From: Bryobacteraceae bacterium | GTDB lineage: Bacteria; Acidobacteriota; Terriglobia; Bryobacterales; Bryobacteraceae | Direction: 5' to 3' | Assembly (NCBI GenBank): GCA_026129905.1 | Contig: JAHCHE010000008.1 | Span: forward strand, 62,001-126,000 | DNA length: 64,000 nucleotides | Part shown: one piece after another, positions 17,154 through 26,519 of the stretch | Layout of the letters: each line of letters opens with the position of its first letter | Position numbering within the stretch: the first letter of the stretch is position 1 | Made by a program: the position numbers and the translations under genes | Notes under the pieces: generated by a model | The model's input: only the letters and a program-made list of their open reading frames with translations | What the model was told of the DNA's origin: nothing | The model's database searches: none

Positions 17154-17606
17154 CTAATTCGATTCTACAGCGGCGCGCTGGGTCTCCCCCGTCCCGATCA
17201 GTCCGGCGACGATCCTCCCGACGCCCAGAAAGGCGTCCAGGTCGTTAGGCTTGTGAACGTAAGCGGCCACCCCCAGCGCCTCGGCCCTCCGCCTTTCGTG
17301 AGGCGAAGTGGACGAGGTGAGAATCATCACCGGCGCCGACGCCAGCGCCGGCATCCGCCGCAGCGCTGAAAGGACCTCCAGGCCGTCGCGCTTGGGCAGA
17401 TTGAGATCCAATACGATCAGCGCCGGCTGCGTTTCAAGCCCGCCCAGGTAGTTCAGCGCGGCTTCGCCGTCTTCGAGGGTCACCGGTTCGTCCTCGATCC
17501 CTTGCTCCCGAAGCGCCATCCGGAGCAGGAAGACGTCGGTTTCGTTGTCCTCGACCACGACCAGGAGCCGCCCAACCGCGCTGTCGATCATGTGCGTTTG
17601 CGCCAT
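17154..17606 (-). CDS. Single-domain response regulator (CheY/Rcp1-like)
   Basis: A 150-residue receiver without output domain. The acidic pocket is VEDNETD, the phospho-acceptor Asp sits in LIVLDLNLPKRDGLEV, the switch residue in VMILTSS and the conserved Lys in YVHKPNDL. The spacing resembles Rcp1-type receivers that work with multi-PAS or phytochrome-type histidine kinases. The nearest kinase gene lies 1.6 kb away on the other strand, next to its own receiver, so the partner is not certain. The downstream unknown exported gene is probably in the same operon. Confidence 0.9.
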   Translation of the reverse strand: MAQTHMIDSAVGRLLVVVEDNETDVFLLRMALREQGIEDEPVTLEDGEAALNYLGGLETQPALIVLDLNLPKRDGLEVLSALRRMPALASAPVMILTSSTSPHERRRAEALGVAAYVHKPNDLDAFLGVGRIVAGLIGTGETQRAAVESN

Positions 17607-17813
17607 TCCGCCTGGCCGGCAGCGAGAGGAAGATCGCGCGCTATGCTATGCGAGTCGGCCCGCGAGCCGAACCCGGGGGAATACGTTTCCCCGTTACCGT
17701 TGTCGTTGGATGCAGCCACCAGTTCCCCGTGCGTAGCGCGTCGTTGCCTGATAGTCCAATTGTATTCCCCTCCGCGGCGCTGTGACGACCCCCCACTGCT
17801 ACCATGAAAGCTA

Positions 17814-18068
17814 ATGCGTTACCGCACCCTCGGCCGCACCGGCCTCTCCGTTAGCGAGATCGGCTTCGGCGCGTGGGGCATCGGCGGGGCCATGTGGCGA
17901 GGAAGCGACGACGACGCTTCACCGGCCGCCCTCCGGCGCCCGGCGACGGTCGAAAGCAGTTGTTCGGTCAGCGGCCAGGGTTCGCTGGACGAGGCCACTC
18001 TCGAGATCCTGAGACGGCGCGCCTGGACGCGCAATTTCTACGAACTGATGCCGCCCCACGCCCACTAG
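17814..18068 (+). pseudogene. Remnant of aldo/keto reductase, internal deletion
   Basis: The first 38 or so codons are a typical aldo/keto reductase start ([20 protein letters not shown], then [15 protein letters not shown]). Homology then breaks, and the last 35 codons ([20 protein letters not shown], then NFY) look like the C-terminus of the same kind of enzyme. The barrel with the catalytic Tyr, Lys and His is missing (a full enzyme has about 300-330 residues; this has 84). The frame stays open by chance or because the deletion was in frame. Whether the short peptide is made is unknown; reductase activity can be excluded. Confidence 0.65.
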
Positions 18069-18075
18069 CGCCCGG

Positions 18076-19083
18076 ATGGACAACATCACCCATTCCCTTA
18101 CCGGGTTCCTTCTGAGCCGCGTGGGCTTCAACCGGTGGCCGCTGCCAGCCGCCTGGCTCCTTGCCATTGGCGCCAACATTCCCGACGCCGACTTCGCCAG
18201 CGCCCTAGGCGGGGATGAACTGATCCTGGAATGTCACCGTGGGCCTACCCACAGCTTCCTCTTCAGTCCCTTGGTTGCCCTGGCGCCTCCGGCGATCGTG
18301 GCACTGGCCGCCCGCCGACGCTTGCCGTGGCTGCGCGCATGGCTTGTATCCTGGGCCGGCGTCCTGAGTCATCTTCTCCTCGATTGGACCAATATTTACG
18401 GCGCACGGCTCCTGTCGCCTCTCAACGAGGAGTGGTACGCCCTCAGCATCAACAGCGTCATGGATCTGTGGATCTGGATTATCCTGTTCTCCGCCGTCGG
18501 GTGGATGGTCATTTCGCGGCTGGTGACCTCGGAGATCGGGGCCGGCCGAAGCTCCGGCCGGGGCGTTGCGGTTGTTGCGCTCCTGGGTCTCGTCGCATTC
18601 GACTTTGGCCGTTTCGTCCTGCACGAACGGGCCCGCAACGTACTGGACGCCCGCGTCTACTCCGACGAGCTGCCCCAGCGCGCCCAAGCGCTCCCTACGG
18701 TCGCCAACCCCTTCCGCTGGCGGGGGATTGTTGAGACCCGCTCGGCCTACCATCTGTTTGAGGTGAACCTGCTGGAGACCCGGTTCGACCCCGCCTCCGG
18801 CCGCGTGTTCTACAAGCCGGAACTCCCTCCGGTCGCCGCCGAGGCCCTGGCGACGGAACCTTTCCGCAAGTTCCTCTGGTTCGCAAAGTTCCCGCTCTGG
18901 CGCATCGCGCCTGCCGAGGCGCCCGATGCCGCCGGTGGGACGATGGTACAGGTGATCGATCTCCGCTTCGCCCTTCCAGGCGAGGATGCGTTTGCCGCAA
19001 CGGCCCTCTTCGACGCCCGCGGCGGCCTTGTGCGCTCCTGGTTTCAATATGAGGCGCCAGGAGCGCCTCCGCGTTTTCGCTGA
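18076..19083 (+). CDS. Membrane-bound metal-dependent hydrolase, YdjM family
   Basis: A 335-residue protein of the PF04307 (YdjM/LexA-binding, metal-dependent hydrolase) family. Conserved His and Asp residues appear in MDNITHSLTGF, NIPDADF, ECHRGPTHSFLF and SHLLLDWTN, surrounded by four or five transmembrane helices in the first 190 residues. A soluble C-terminal domain (about 190-335) follows. Family members are annotated as inner-membrane hydrolases, but the substrate is not established. It starts 7 bp after the reductase remnant and may use the promoter of that dead gene. Confidence 0.85.
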   Translation: MDNITHSLTGFLLSRVGFNRWPLPAAWLLAIGANIPDADFASALGGDELILECHRGPTHSFLFSPLVALAPPAIVALAARRRLPWLRAWLVSWAGVLSHLLLDWTNIYGARLLSPLNEEWYALSINSVMDLWIWIILFSAVGWMVISRLVTSEIGAGRSSGRGVAVVALLGLVAFDFGRFVLHERARNVLDARVYSDELPQRAQALPTVANPFRWRGIVETRSAYHLFEVNLLETRFDPASGRVFYKPELPPVAAEALATEPFRKFLWFAKFPLWRIAPAEAPDAAGGTMVQVIDLRFALPGEDAFAATALFDARGGLVRSWFQYEAPGAPPRFR

Positions 19084-19238
19084 CGGCGCGGCGGAACCCC
19101 AACACAGGCAACTAATCCTGACGTTGTCGCTGGGTTATTCCTCTGAAGTTGGGTGTTTTCACTCACCAGCTTGCCGCGTGAGGCCCGAAAACGGCGAATC
19201 AAATATATGTTGATTCCGTATGTGGCGGCGCTCGCGCC

Positions 19239-22200
19239 GTGGCCCTCGGCGTGCTTATACTACTGAAACTTGGCAACCGTGGGCCCTCCGGCCTGGGCAC
19301 AGGTGGTCTTGCGCGCGACGTCGTTCGCCTGGCAAAGGCAGTCAAGTACCCGGCGAATCTGGAACAAAGCGTGCATTCGGGCGAAAAAACGGCCGCTTCT
19401 TCTAATGCGCCTCTCGCTTGGCGTTACGGCGTGGCCCTGCTGGCGGTGGCGGGCGCGGCCGGACTTCGACAGCTCATATCCGCGCTGCTCGGCGCGAATG
19501 CTCCCCTCCTGACGTTCACCCTCGCCGTCCTTGTGGCTGGCCGCTTCGGGGGCCTCGGCCCGGGGCTTCTGGCGACCTTCCTCAGCCTGGTAAGCGGATG
19601 GTTTTTCTTTGTCCACCCCCGTTATTCGCTGGCTTTGTCCGATATCGCCGAAGCGATTCGGTTGCCCCTGTTCGCAGTTGTCGGAATTTCCATCAGCGTT
19701 CTCTGCGGCCGCCAGCGCGAAGCGCTCCTGAGGGTGGAGCAAAGCGAGCGTACCGCGGCCGCGCTACTGGAGGCCGCTTCCCAGGCGATCGTCGCCGTCG
19801 GTCCCGACGGCCGGATCGCTTTCGCCAACGCGACTGCCGAGCGTCTCTTCGGCTATGCACGCTCCGAATTGGCGGGACAGCCCGTGGAACTACTCGTGCC
19901 CGACGCGATCCGCGACCGGCACAAAGCCGGCCGCGCCGCCTTGCTACAGGACCCATCCACTCGATTCGACGCCGGCAAACCGCGTTACGGCCAGCGTAAG
20001 AACGGATCGGAATTCCTCGTCGAGATCGCTCTGGGCGTGGTCGAATCCCCCGGCGGGCGGATGCACGTCGCGTTTTTGAACGACATCACCCGCCGGCAGG
20101 AGACCGAGCGGGCCCTGCGCGAGAGCGAAGAACGCCTCCGGCTTCTCTCCGAAAGCGTTCCCCAGCAACTGTGGAGTTGCCGTACCGACGGAGAGTGCGA
20201 CTATCTCAATGCCCGCGCCGTGGAATACACGGGAGTTCCGCTGGAGCGGTTGCTCGGCTTCGGGTGGTTGGATCAGGTGCACCCTGACGATCGCGCCGGG
20301 CTCATCGAGCAATGGGAACGCGCGGCCTCGGCGTACGCCGAGTTTCGCGCCGAATTCCAGCTTCGCCGCCACGACGGCGTTTACCGCTGGTTCCAGGCGA
20401 GGGCGCTCCCGCAGCGAGACGCCTCCGGCGCTATCCTAAAGTGGTTCGGCTCCAGCACGGATATCCACGAAGAACGAGAATTGCGCGAGGCGCTGCGGTT
20501 CCAGGGGGAACGCCTTGCCAACATCGCCGACGCCGTCCCCGGCGTCATCTATTCCTTCCGCCTCCGTCCCGACGGAACTTTCTCGCTCCCCTACGCCAGC
20601 CCCGCCATGGCCGAGTTGTGGGGCATCAAGCCGGAAGACCTCGTCGACGACGCTTCCGCGCTCTTCGCCACCACCCATCCCGGCGACCTCGCCCACCTCC
20701 GCGCCTCGATCGCCAAGTCCGCCCGTACCCTCGCTCCGTGGCGCGACGAGATCCGGGTGCTTCATCCCGTCAAAGGCGAAATCTGGATCGAAGGCTACTC
20801 GCGGCCGGCGCCCGAGGCCGACGGAAGCATCGTCTGGCACGGTTTCATCACCGACGTCACCCAGCGCAAGCGCGCCGAGCACGAGCTGCGCCGCTACCAG
20901 TTGGTGGCGCGTAACAGCCGCGACATCGTCCTGTTTCTCCGTCTCGACGATGGCCGCATCGTCGAAGCCAACGCCGCGGCCGAGGCCGCCTATGGCTACC
21001 GCCGCGATGAACTGCTCGCGCTGACGGTCTTCGACCTCCGCGCCCCGGCCGACCGCTCCTCTGCCCGGCGGCAGATGGCTGAGGCGGACGTCAAGAGCAT
21101 CCTTTTCGAGGCACTTCACCAGCGAAAAGACGGCAGCGTTTTCCCCGTCGAGGTCAGCTCGCAGGGCGCGACGATCGAAGGCGCGCGGATGCTGATCAGC
21201 GTCGTCCGGGACATCACCGCCCGCCGCGGCGTCGAGCAAGCCTTGCGCGAGAGCCAGGCGGACCTGAACCGCGCCCAGGCGGTCGCTCACACCGGGAGCT
21301 GGCGTCTCGACCTGGCGAGGAACGAACTGATCTGGTCCGCCGAGACCCACCGCATCTTCGACGTCCCCGTCGGGGCCCGTCTCACCTACAAAGCCTTTCT
21401 ATCCCGCGTCCATCCTGAGGACCGTCAACTTGTGGATCGCGCCTGGGAGGCGGCGCTGAAAGGACAGCCGTACGATATCGAACACCGCATCATCGCCGAC
21501 GGCCAGGTGAAATGGGTGCGCGAACGCGCGGAACTCGACCTCGATGTCGAAGGCCGTCTCGTCGCCGGGTTCGGCACGGTCCAGGACATCACCGCGCGCA
21601 AACAGGCCGAGGAAGCGCTGCGCGTCGCTCACCTGGAACTCGAACGCTCCCTGGCGCAGCTCAGAGCCGTTGTCGATCATCTTACGGAAGGCGTCATCGT
21701 CTGCGACCTGCGGGGAAGGCTTCTCTATTGGAATCCCGCCGCGCTCGCCATGCACGAATACGTTTCGCTGGAGGAGGGCCAGCGCGAGCTTGCGGAATTC
21801 CACCGCAACTATGAGCTCGCCAGCGCCGGCGATGGCGTGCTCCCAGTCGAGCAGTGGCCGCTGGCTCGCATCCTGCGCGGCGAAACTATCCGGGACGTCG
21901 AGACGTTCGTGCGCCGCCGCGACAGCCAATGGCGCCGCGTATTCAAGTATGGAGGCACGCTGGCCAGGGACAATCGTGGCAATCCCTTGCTGGCCGTGCT
22001 GAGCGTCACCGACGTCACCGAGGCCAAGCGCGCCGAAGAGGAGATTCTCCGCCTGAACGCCGAACTGGAGCAGCGCGTCCGCGACCGGACCGCGCAACTG
22101 GAAGCCGCGAATCAGGAACTGGAGGCCTTCTCCTATTCGGTCTCCCATGACCTCCGCGCCCCCTTGCGCGGCATCGACGGCTGGAGCCTCGCCCTGCTCG

Positions 22201-22781
22201 AGGACTACGGCGGCCAGCTCGACGTCCGGGCCCGCCAGTACCTCAATCGCGTCCGTTTCGAAACCCAGCGCATGGGCGCCTTGATCGACGATCTTTTGCA
22301 GCTCTCGCGCGTCAGCCTGTCGGAGATGCAGCGGCGGGCCGTCGATCTCACCGCTCTCGCCCACGCCGTCGCGGTCCGGCTGCGCGAGGACGAGCCCCGC
22401 CGCGAACTCGACTTCTCCATCCAGCCCGGGCTCACCGCCCCCGGCGATCCGCGTCTCCTCGAAATCGCCTTGATGAACCTGCTGGGCAACGCCGCCAAGT
22501 TCACCGCGCCGCGGGACCGCGCGCGCATCGAATTCGGCTGCCTCGAACCCGACGGCGATCCGGTATTCTATGTCCGCGACAACGGCGTCGGTTTCGACAT
22601 GACCTACGCCGGCGCGTTGTTCGGCGCCTTTCAGCGGCTGCACAAAACTTCGGAATTTCCCGGCTCCGGCATCGGCCTGGCCACTGTTCAGCGCGTGATC
22701 CGCCGTCACGGCGGCCGCCTCTGGGCCGAAGCCGAAGTCGATCGCGGCGCCACCTTCTATTTCACTCTGGGAGATCAATGA
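19239..22781 (+). CDS. Multi-PAS sensor histidine kinase with DUF4118 membrane module
   Basis: A protein of up to 1180 residues. A KdpD-type DUF4118 membrane region (about residues 65-165, four helices) is followed by six PAS or PAS-like domains, an HisKA domain with the phospho-acceptor in SYSVSHDLRAPLRG, and an HATPase with N-box NLLGNAAKF and G-box DNGVGFDM and GSGIGLATVQRV. It should autophosphorylate in response to signals sensed by the PAS array and pass phosphate to the overlapping receiver gene (ATGA overlap at 22778-22781). No output domain is attached. The GTG at 19239 gives the longest frame but has no ribosome binding site; a later start before the first helix is possible. Confidence 0.9.
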   Translation: MALGVLILLKLGNRGPSGLGTGGLARDVVRLAKAVKYPANLEQSVHSGEKTAASSNAPLAWRYGVALLAVAGAAGLRQLISALLGANAPLLTFTLAVLVAGRFGGLGPGLLATFLSLVSGWFFFVHPRYSLALSDIAEAIRLPLFAVVGISISVLCGRQREALLRVEQSERTAAALLEAASQAIVAVGPDGRIAFANATAERLFGYARSELAGQPVELLVPDAIRDRHKAGRAALLQDPSTRFDAGKPRYGQRKNGSEFLVEIALGVVESPGGRMHVAFLNDITRRQETERALRESEERLRLLSESVPQQLWSCRTDGECDYLNARAVEYTGVPLERLLGFGWLDQVHPDDRAGLIEQWERAASAYAEFRAEFQLRRHDGVYRWFQARALPQRDASGAILKWFGSSTDIHEERELREALRFQGERLANIADAVPGVIYSFRLRPDGTFSLPYASPAMAELWGIKPEDLVDDASALFATTHPGDLAHLRASIAKSARTLAPWRDEIRVLHPVKGEIWIEGYSRPAPEADGSIVWHGFITDVTQRKRAEHELRRYQLVARNSRDIVLFLRLDDGRIVEANAAAEAAYGYRRDELLALTVFDLRAPADRSSARRQMAEADVKSILFEALHQRKDGSVFPVEVSSQGATIEGARMLISVVRDITARRGVEQALRESQADLNRAQAVAHTGSWRLDLARNELIWSAETHRIFDVPVGARLTYKAFLSRVHPEDRQLVDRAWEAALKGQPYDIEHRIIADGQVKWVRERAELDLDVEGRLVAGFGTVQDITARKQAEEALRVAHLELERSLAQLRAVVDHLTEGVIVCDLRGRLLYWNPAALAMHEYVSLEEGQRELAEFHRNYELASAGDGVLPVEQWPLARILRGETIRDVETFVRRRDSQWRRVFKYGGTLARDNRGNPLLAVLSVTDVTEAKRAEEEILRLNAELEQRVRDRTAQLEAANQELEAFSYSVSHDLRAPLRGIDGWSLALLEDYGGQLDVRARQYLNRVRFETQRMGALIDDLLQLSRVSLSEMQRRAVDLTALAHAVAVRLREDEPRRELDFSIQPGLTAPGDPRLLEIALMNLLGNAAKFTAPRDRARIEFGCLEPDGDPVFYVRDNGVGFDMTYAGALFGAFQRLHKTSEFPGSGIGLATVQRVIRRHGGRLWAEAEVDRGATFYFTLGDQ

Positions 22782-23218
22782 AACCTCAAACCATCCTTCT
22801 TGTGGAAGACAGCCTCAGCGACGTCGACCTGACCAAGCGCGCCTTTCGCAAGGGACGCATCCTCAACGAACTCGTCGTCGCCGAAGACGGCGAGGAAGCC
22901 CTCGACTACCTGTTTGGATGCGCCTCCGGCGACGCCGCCCGCTGCCTCCCCGCCCTCACGCTGCTCGATCTCAAGCTGCCCAAGGTCTCCGGTCTGGAGG
23001 TCCTCCGCCGGATTCGCGCCGATGCCCGCACCCGCCGGCTCCCGGTTGTCATCCTGACTTCGTCCCGCGAAGAACAGGATGTCGCCGCCGTCTACGATCT
23101 GGGCGTCAACAGCTACATCCGCAAGCCCGTCGACTTCAACCAGTTCGCCGAGGCTATCCAGCACCTCGGTCTGTACTGGCTGGTTCTCAATGAACCTCCC
23201 CCGGCCTATTCCGGTTAG
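22778..23218 (+). CDS. Response regulator receiver (Rcp1-like)
   Basis: A 146-residue stand-alone receiver: acidic pair in LLVEDSLSDVDL, phospho-acceptor Asp in LTLLDLKLPKVSGLEV, switch Thr/Ser in VVILTSSREE and Lys in YIRKPVDF. It overlaps the histidine kinase stop by ATGA and precedes the GGDEF/EAL gene by only 4 bp, so the three form one operon. The likely role is phosphotransfer from the multi-PAS kinase, possibly onward to the REC domain of the next protein. Confidence 0.93.
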   Translation: MKPQTILLVEDSLSDVDLTKRAFRKGRILNELVVAEDGEEALDYLFGCASGDAARCLPALTLLDLKLPKVSGLEVLRRIRADARTRRLPVVILTSSREEQDVAAVYDLGVNSYIRKPVDFNQFAEAIQHLGLYWLVLNEPPPAYSG

Positions 23219-23222
23219 CCGT

Positions 23223-25286
23223 ATGAACAAGCCGCTTCGTGTTCTTCAGATCGAGGATTCGGAAAGCGACGCCGCTCTCGTCGTGCGCCTCCTGGAGAAG
23301 GCCGGCTACGACGTCCGGGCGGAGCGTGTCGAGGAAGCCGGCCAGATGCGCGCCGCTCTTGCCACAAGCGCGTGGGACGTCGTCATCGCCGATTACCACC
23401 TTCCCCGATTCGACGCCCCCGCCGCGCTCCGCATCCTTCACGACAGCGGCCGCGACATCCCCTTTATTGTCGTCTCCGGCGCGGTCGGCGAAAGCGTCGC
23501 CGTCGAGTTGATGAAAGCCGGCGCCCATGACTACGTCATGAAGAACAACCTTCCGCGCCTGGCCCCCGCCGTCGAGCGCGAACTCCGCGAGGCGCAGACC
23601 CGGCGCGAGCGCGAGCAGGCCGAGGAGGCCCTCCGCGAGAGCGAAGAGCGCTTCGCCAAGGCCTTCCACCTCAGTCCGGTCGGCAACGCTCTGGTGCGCC
23701 TGTCCGATAACACGATCGTGGACGTGAACCATGCCCAACTGACGATGATCGGCTACCGGCGGGAGGAAATCGTCGGGAAGCGGTCCGGCGAACTCGACAT
23801 TTTCGCCGACCGCGCGCTCCTCGATCAGATCGCCCGCCGCTTTCACGAACAGGGGAAAGTGGAGGAGACCGAGTTGCCGTTCCGCCGCAAGGACGGCGCC
23901 CTAGGCTATGCCATCGTCTCCGGCGAAGTCCTGAACGTCGGCGGCGAACGATACGCCCTGAAGGTCTTCAACGATATCACCAGCCGCAAACAAGCCGAGG
24001 AGAAACTCACCTACCAGGCGCTTCACGATCCCCTCACGGGCCTCCCCAACCGCACGCTGTTCATGGAGCACCTCGATCGCATGTTCCGCATCGCCCAGCG
24101 CCATCCGGAAAGTTGCCTTGCCGTTCTCTTCCTTGACCTCGACCGCTTCAAGGTTGTCAACGACAGCCTCGGTCATCTCGCCGGCGATGAATTGCTCACC
24201 GCCGTTGCCGCTCGCCTCAAGGGCGTCCTGCGCCAGAGCGACGTCGTGGCGCGTCTCGGAGGCGATGAGTTCCTGATCGCGCTCGACCTCCTTCCAGGCC
24301 TCCACGAAGCGGAGGAGATCTGCCGCCGCATTCTCCAGCAAATCCGCAAACCGATTTCCCTCAACGGCGAGGATTTTGTCGTCACCGCTAGCATCGGCGT
24401 CGCGCCAGCTTCGCCCGATTACGCCGGCCCCAAGGAGATGGTGCGCGACGCCGACGTCGCCATGTACCGCGCCAAGGAAGCCGGCCGCGACCGCTTCGAG
24501 GTCTTTGACGCCTCAATGCGGGACAAGCTCCTCTTCCTGCTGGAATTGGAGGCTGGCCTCCGCCGCGCCATCCAGCGCGAGGAATTTGCGCTACACTACC
24601 AGCCCATCCAGAACCTCGCGCTCGGAGGCTCGGTCGGCTACGAGGCCCTTCTGCGGTGGGATCATCCGCTCGGGTTGCGCCTGCCTGGCGACTTCCTCCA
24701 GACCGCCGAAGACACCGGCCTGATGAAGGAGATCGATCTGTGGGTGTTGCGCAATGCCTGCCGGCAGGTCGGCCGGAACCACGGCGCCTCCCGCGGCGCT
24801 TACGTCTCGGTCAACGTCAGCGGCTCGCATTTTTCCGATCCGCACCTCCCGCTCCGCGTCCAGGAAGCGCTCTCCGAAAGCGGCCTGCACCCCTCCCGCC
24901 TGGTGCTGGAAATCACGGAGACCGTCATGATGGAGAATCCCGCCGCTACCGCCCGCATCACCCGCGAGCTGCGCGAACTCGGCGTCGGCGTCCAGATCGA
25001 CGATTTCGGCACCGGGTATTCCTCCCTCAGCCGTCTGCTCAACCTCCCCATCACCGCGCTGAAGATCGGCCAGTCGTTTGTCGCCTCGATGCGGGATAGC
25101 AACGGCGCGGCGGGCATCGTGAGCGCGGTGGTGACCATGGCCCACGGCCTCGGTCTGCGCGTGGTGGCGGAAGGAATCGAAACGCGCGAACAGTTCGACT
25201 TCCTGCGCCGCATCGAATGCGACTATGGCCAGGGCTACTTTTTCTCGCGCCCTCTGCCGGCGGTTGAACTGTTCAACGGCAACTGA
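23223..25286 (+). CDS. REC-PAS-GGDEF-EAL cyclic-di-GMP signalling protein
   Basis: A 687-residue protein with a receiver (residues 1-120, Asp in VVIADYHLPRFD), a PAS domain (about 145-265), a GGDEF domain with intact GGDEF preceded by the RxxD product-inhibition site (RQSDVVARLGGDEF), and an EAL domain (EALLRWDHP, VSVNVSG, EITETVM, DDFGTGYSSL, VAEGIETREQF, GQGY). Both halves look catalytically competent for making and degrading c-di-GMP, except that the usual KID of the EAL domain reads KIG, so its phosphodiesterase activity is less certain. The ATG at 23223 was chosen because the receiver fold begins there. Its 3' end overlaps the convergent cfa gene by 14 bp. Confidence 0.93.
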   Translation: MNKPLRVLQIEDSESDAALVVRLLEKAGYDVRAERVEEAGQMRAALATSAWDVVIADYHLPRFDAPAALRILHDSGRDIPFIVVSGAVGESVAVELMKAGAHDYVMKNNLPRLAPAVERELREAQTRREREQAEEALRESEERFAKAFHLSPVGNALVRLSDNTIVDVNHAQLTMIGYRREEIVGKRSGELDIFADRALLDQIARRFHEQGKVEETELPFRRKDGALGYAIVSGEVLNVGGERYALKVFNDITSRKQAEEKLTYQALHDPLTGLPNRTLFMEHLDRMFRIAQRHPESCLAVLFLDLDRFKVVNDSLGHLAGDELLTAVAARLKGVLRQSDVVARLGGDEFLIALDLLPGLHEAEEICRRILQQIRKPISLNGEDFVVTASIGVAPASPDYAGPKEMVRDADVAMYRAKEAGRDRFEVFDASMRDKLLFLLELEAGLRRAIQREEFALHYQPIQNLALGGSVGYEALLRWDHPLGLRLPGDFLQTAEDTGLMKEIDLWVLRNACRQVGRNHGASRGAYVSVNVSGSHFSDPHLPLRVQEALSESGLHPSRLVLEITETVMMENPAATARITRELRELGVGVQIDDFGTGYSSLSRLLNLPITALKIGQSFVASMRDSNGAAGIVSAVVTMAHGLGLRVVAEGIETREQFDFLRRIECDYGQGYFFSRPLPAVELFNGN

Positions 25287-26436
25287 AGCGCGCCTCCTCT
25301 CGTCTCGGCGGCGCGTACATGTAGTCCCGCGTCAGCGGGCGCGCCGGCGAGCCGCGCGAAGCGAGCAGCACCTGAAACACGTCCATCCCGCCGTCCTCGA
25401 AGCTGGCCGCAGCCCCGGCGAGCACAAGGAGCCAGGCGCCGTACGTCCGCTGATCCACGATCCGCAGGCAAGCCTCGCGGTTCTGTCGCAGCCGCGCCAC
25501 CCAATGGCGGCAGGTGAGGGCATAGTGCGGCCGCAGGTTCTCAACGTCGAGCGCCTCGAAACCCGCCCGTTCCGCCGCCCGGACCGCTTCCCCCAGGTGA
25601 ACAAGCTGCGACCCCGGAAACACGGCCTGCTGCCACAGCCGCGTCGTCAGGTTTGTCGATATCCGCTCGGGGCGGGTGATGCCATGATTCAGGAACACGC
25701 CTCCCGGCGCAAGCAGCGCGCGCGCGCGCGCGAAGTACTCCTCGAGGCGAGCCCGTCCGACGTGCTCGAACATGCCCACCGAGGCGATGCTGTCGTAGGC
25801 CGGCGCGAGGTCGCGATAGTCACACTCGAAGATGCGGACGCGGGATTCCAGACCCTGATCCGCCGCGGCGCTTCTGGCCCACGCGGCCTGCTGAGGGCTG
25901 AGCGTGCATCCGTCGGCGCGGGCGCCGTAGCGGGAACACGCGTGCAGAGCCAGCCCTCCCCAACCGCAGCCGATGTCCAGGAAGCGGCGGCCTTTGGTGA
26001 GGCCCATCTTGCGGCAGATGTGATCGAGTTTGGCGACCTGCGCCTCGTCGAGGGACATCTCGGGCCGGCGGAAATAGGCGCAGGAGTAGACCATCCGCTC
26101 GTCCAGGAACTGGCGGTAGAAGTCGTTCGAACGATCGTAATGCGCTCGGACATTTCGGCTGGCCCGAACGCCCGTCTGCGCGACGTGCTCCCGCAGCCAT
26201 GGGAGAATAACGCGAACCAGCGCGGCGATACGGTGGAAACCGTTGGCGCTTTGAAGGCCGCCATAAAGGCGGGTGGCGGCCACCAGGTCGCCGCGGACCT
26301 CGAGTTCGCCGGAGACAAACGCCGAGGCGAGAGCGACCGGACCCTGGCCGAGCAAGCGGCGAAGCAGCGCCGGATCGCTAGTCTGGAGGGTGAACCGTCC
26401 CCCTGCGGCGGGGGCGGTTGGGGCGGACGCGATCAT
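25273..26436 (-). CDS. cfa: Cyclopropane-fatty-acyl-phospholipid synthase family methyltransferase
   Basis: A 387-residue protein. The N-terminal part (FTLQTSDPALLRRLLGQ, LASAFVSGELEV) matches the lipid-binding domain of CFA synthases. The C-terminal SAM-methyltransferase domain has MVYSCAYFR, motif I FLDIGCGWGGLALHA, GCTLSPQQ and SVGMFEHVG, all diagnostic for the family. It adds a methylene group from S-adenosylmethionine to the double bond of unsaturated acyl chains in membrane phospholipids. The ATG at 26436, behind GGGAGG, was preferred over one 15 codons upstream. It stands alone, convergent with the GGDEF/EAL gene. Confidence 0.92.
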   Translation of the reverse strand: MIASAPTAPAAGGRFTLQTSDPALLRRLLGQGPVALASAFVSGELEVRGDLVAATRLYGGLQSANGFHRIAALVRVILPWLREHVAQTGVRASRNVRAHYDRSNDFYRQFLDERMVYSCAYFRRPEMSLDEAQVAKLDHICRKMGLTKGRRFLDIGCGWGGLALHACSRYGARADGCTLSPQQAAWARSAAADQGLESRVRIFECDYRDLAPAYDSIASVGMFEHVGRARLEEYFARARALLAPGGVFLNHGITRPERISTNLTTRLWQQAVFPGSQLVHLGEAVRAAERAGFEALDVENLRPHYALTCRHWVARLRQNREACLRIVDQRTYGAWLLVLAGAAASFEDGGMDVFQVLLASRGSPARPLTRDYMYAPPRREEARFSCR

Positions 26437-26519
26437 GAGGCCTCCCTTCTCCCCAGCCTGCCGACCCGGCCTCGCCGCCACGACCCGGTACTAGGATACG
26501 CCTGTTCAGCCGTGACCGG

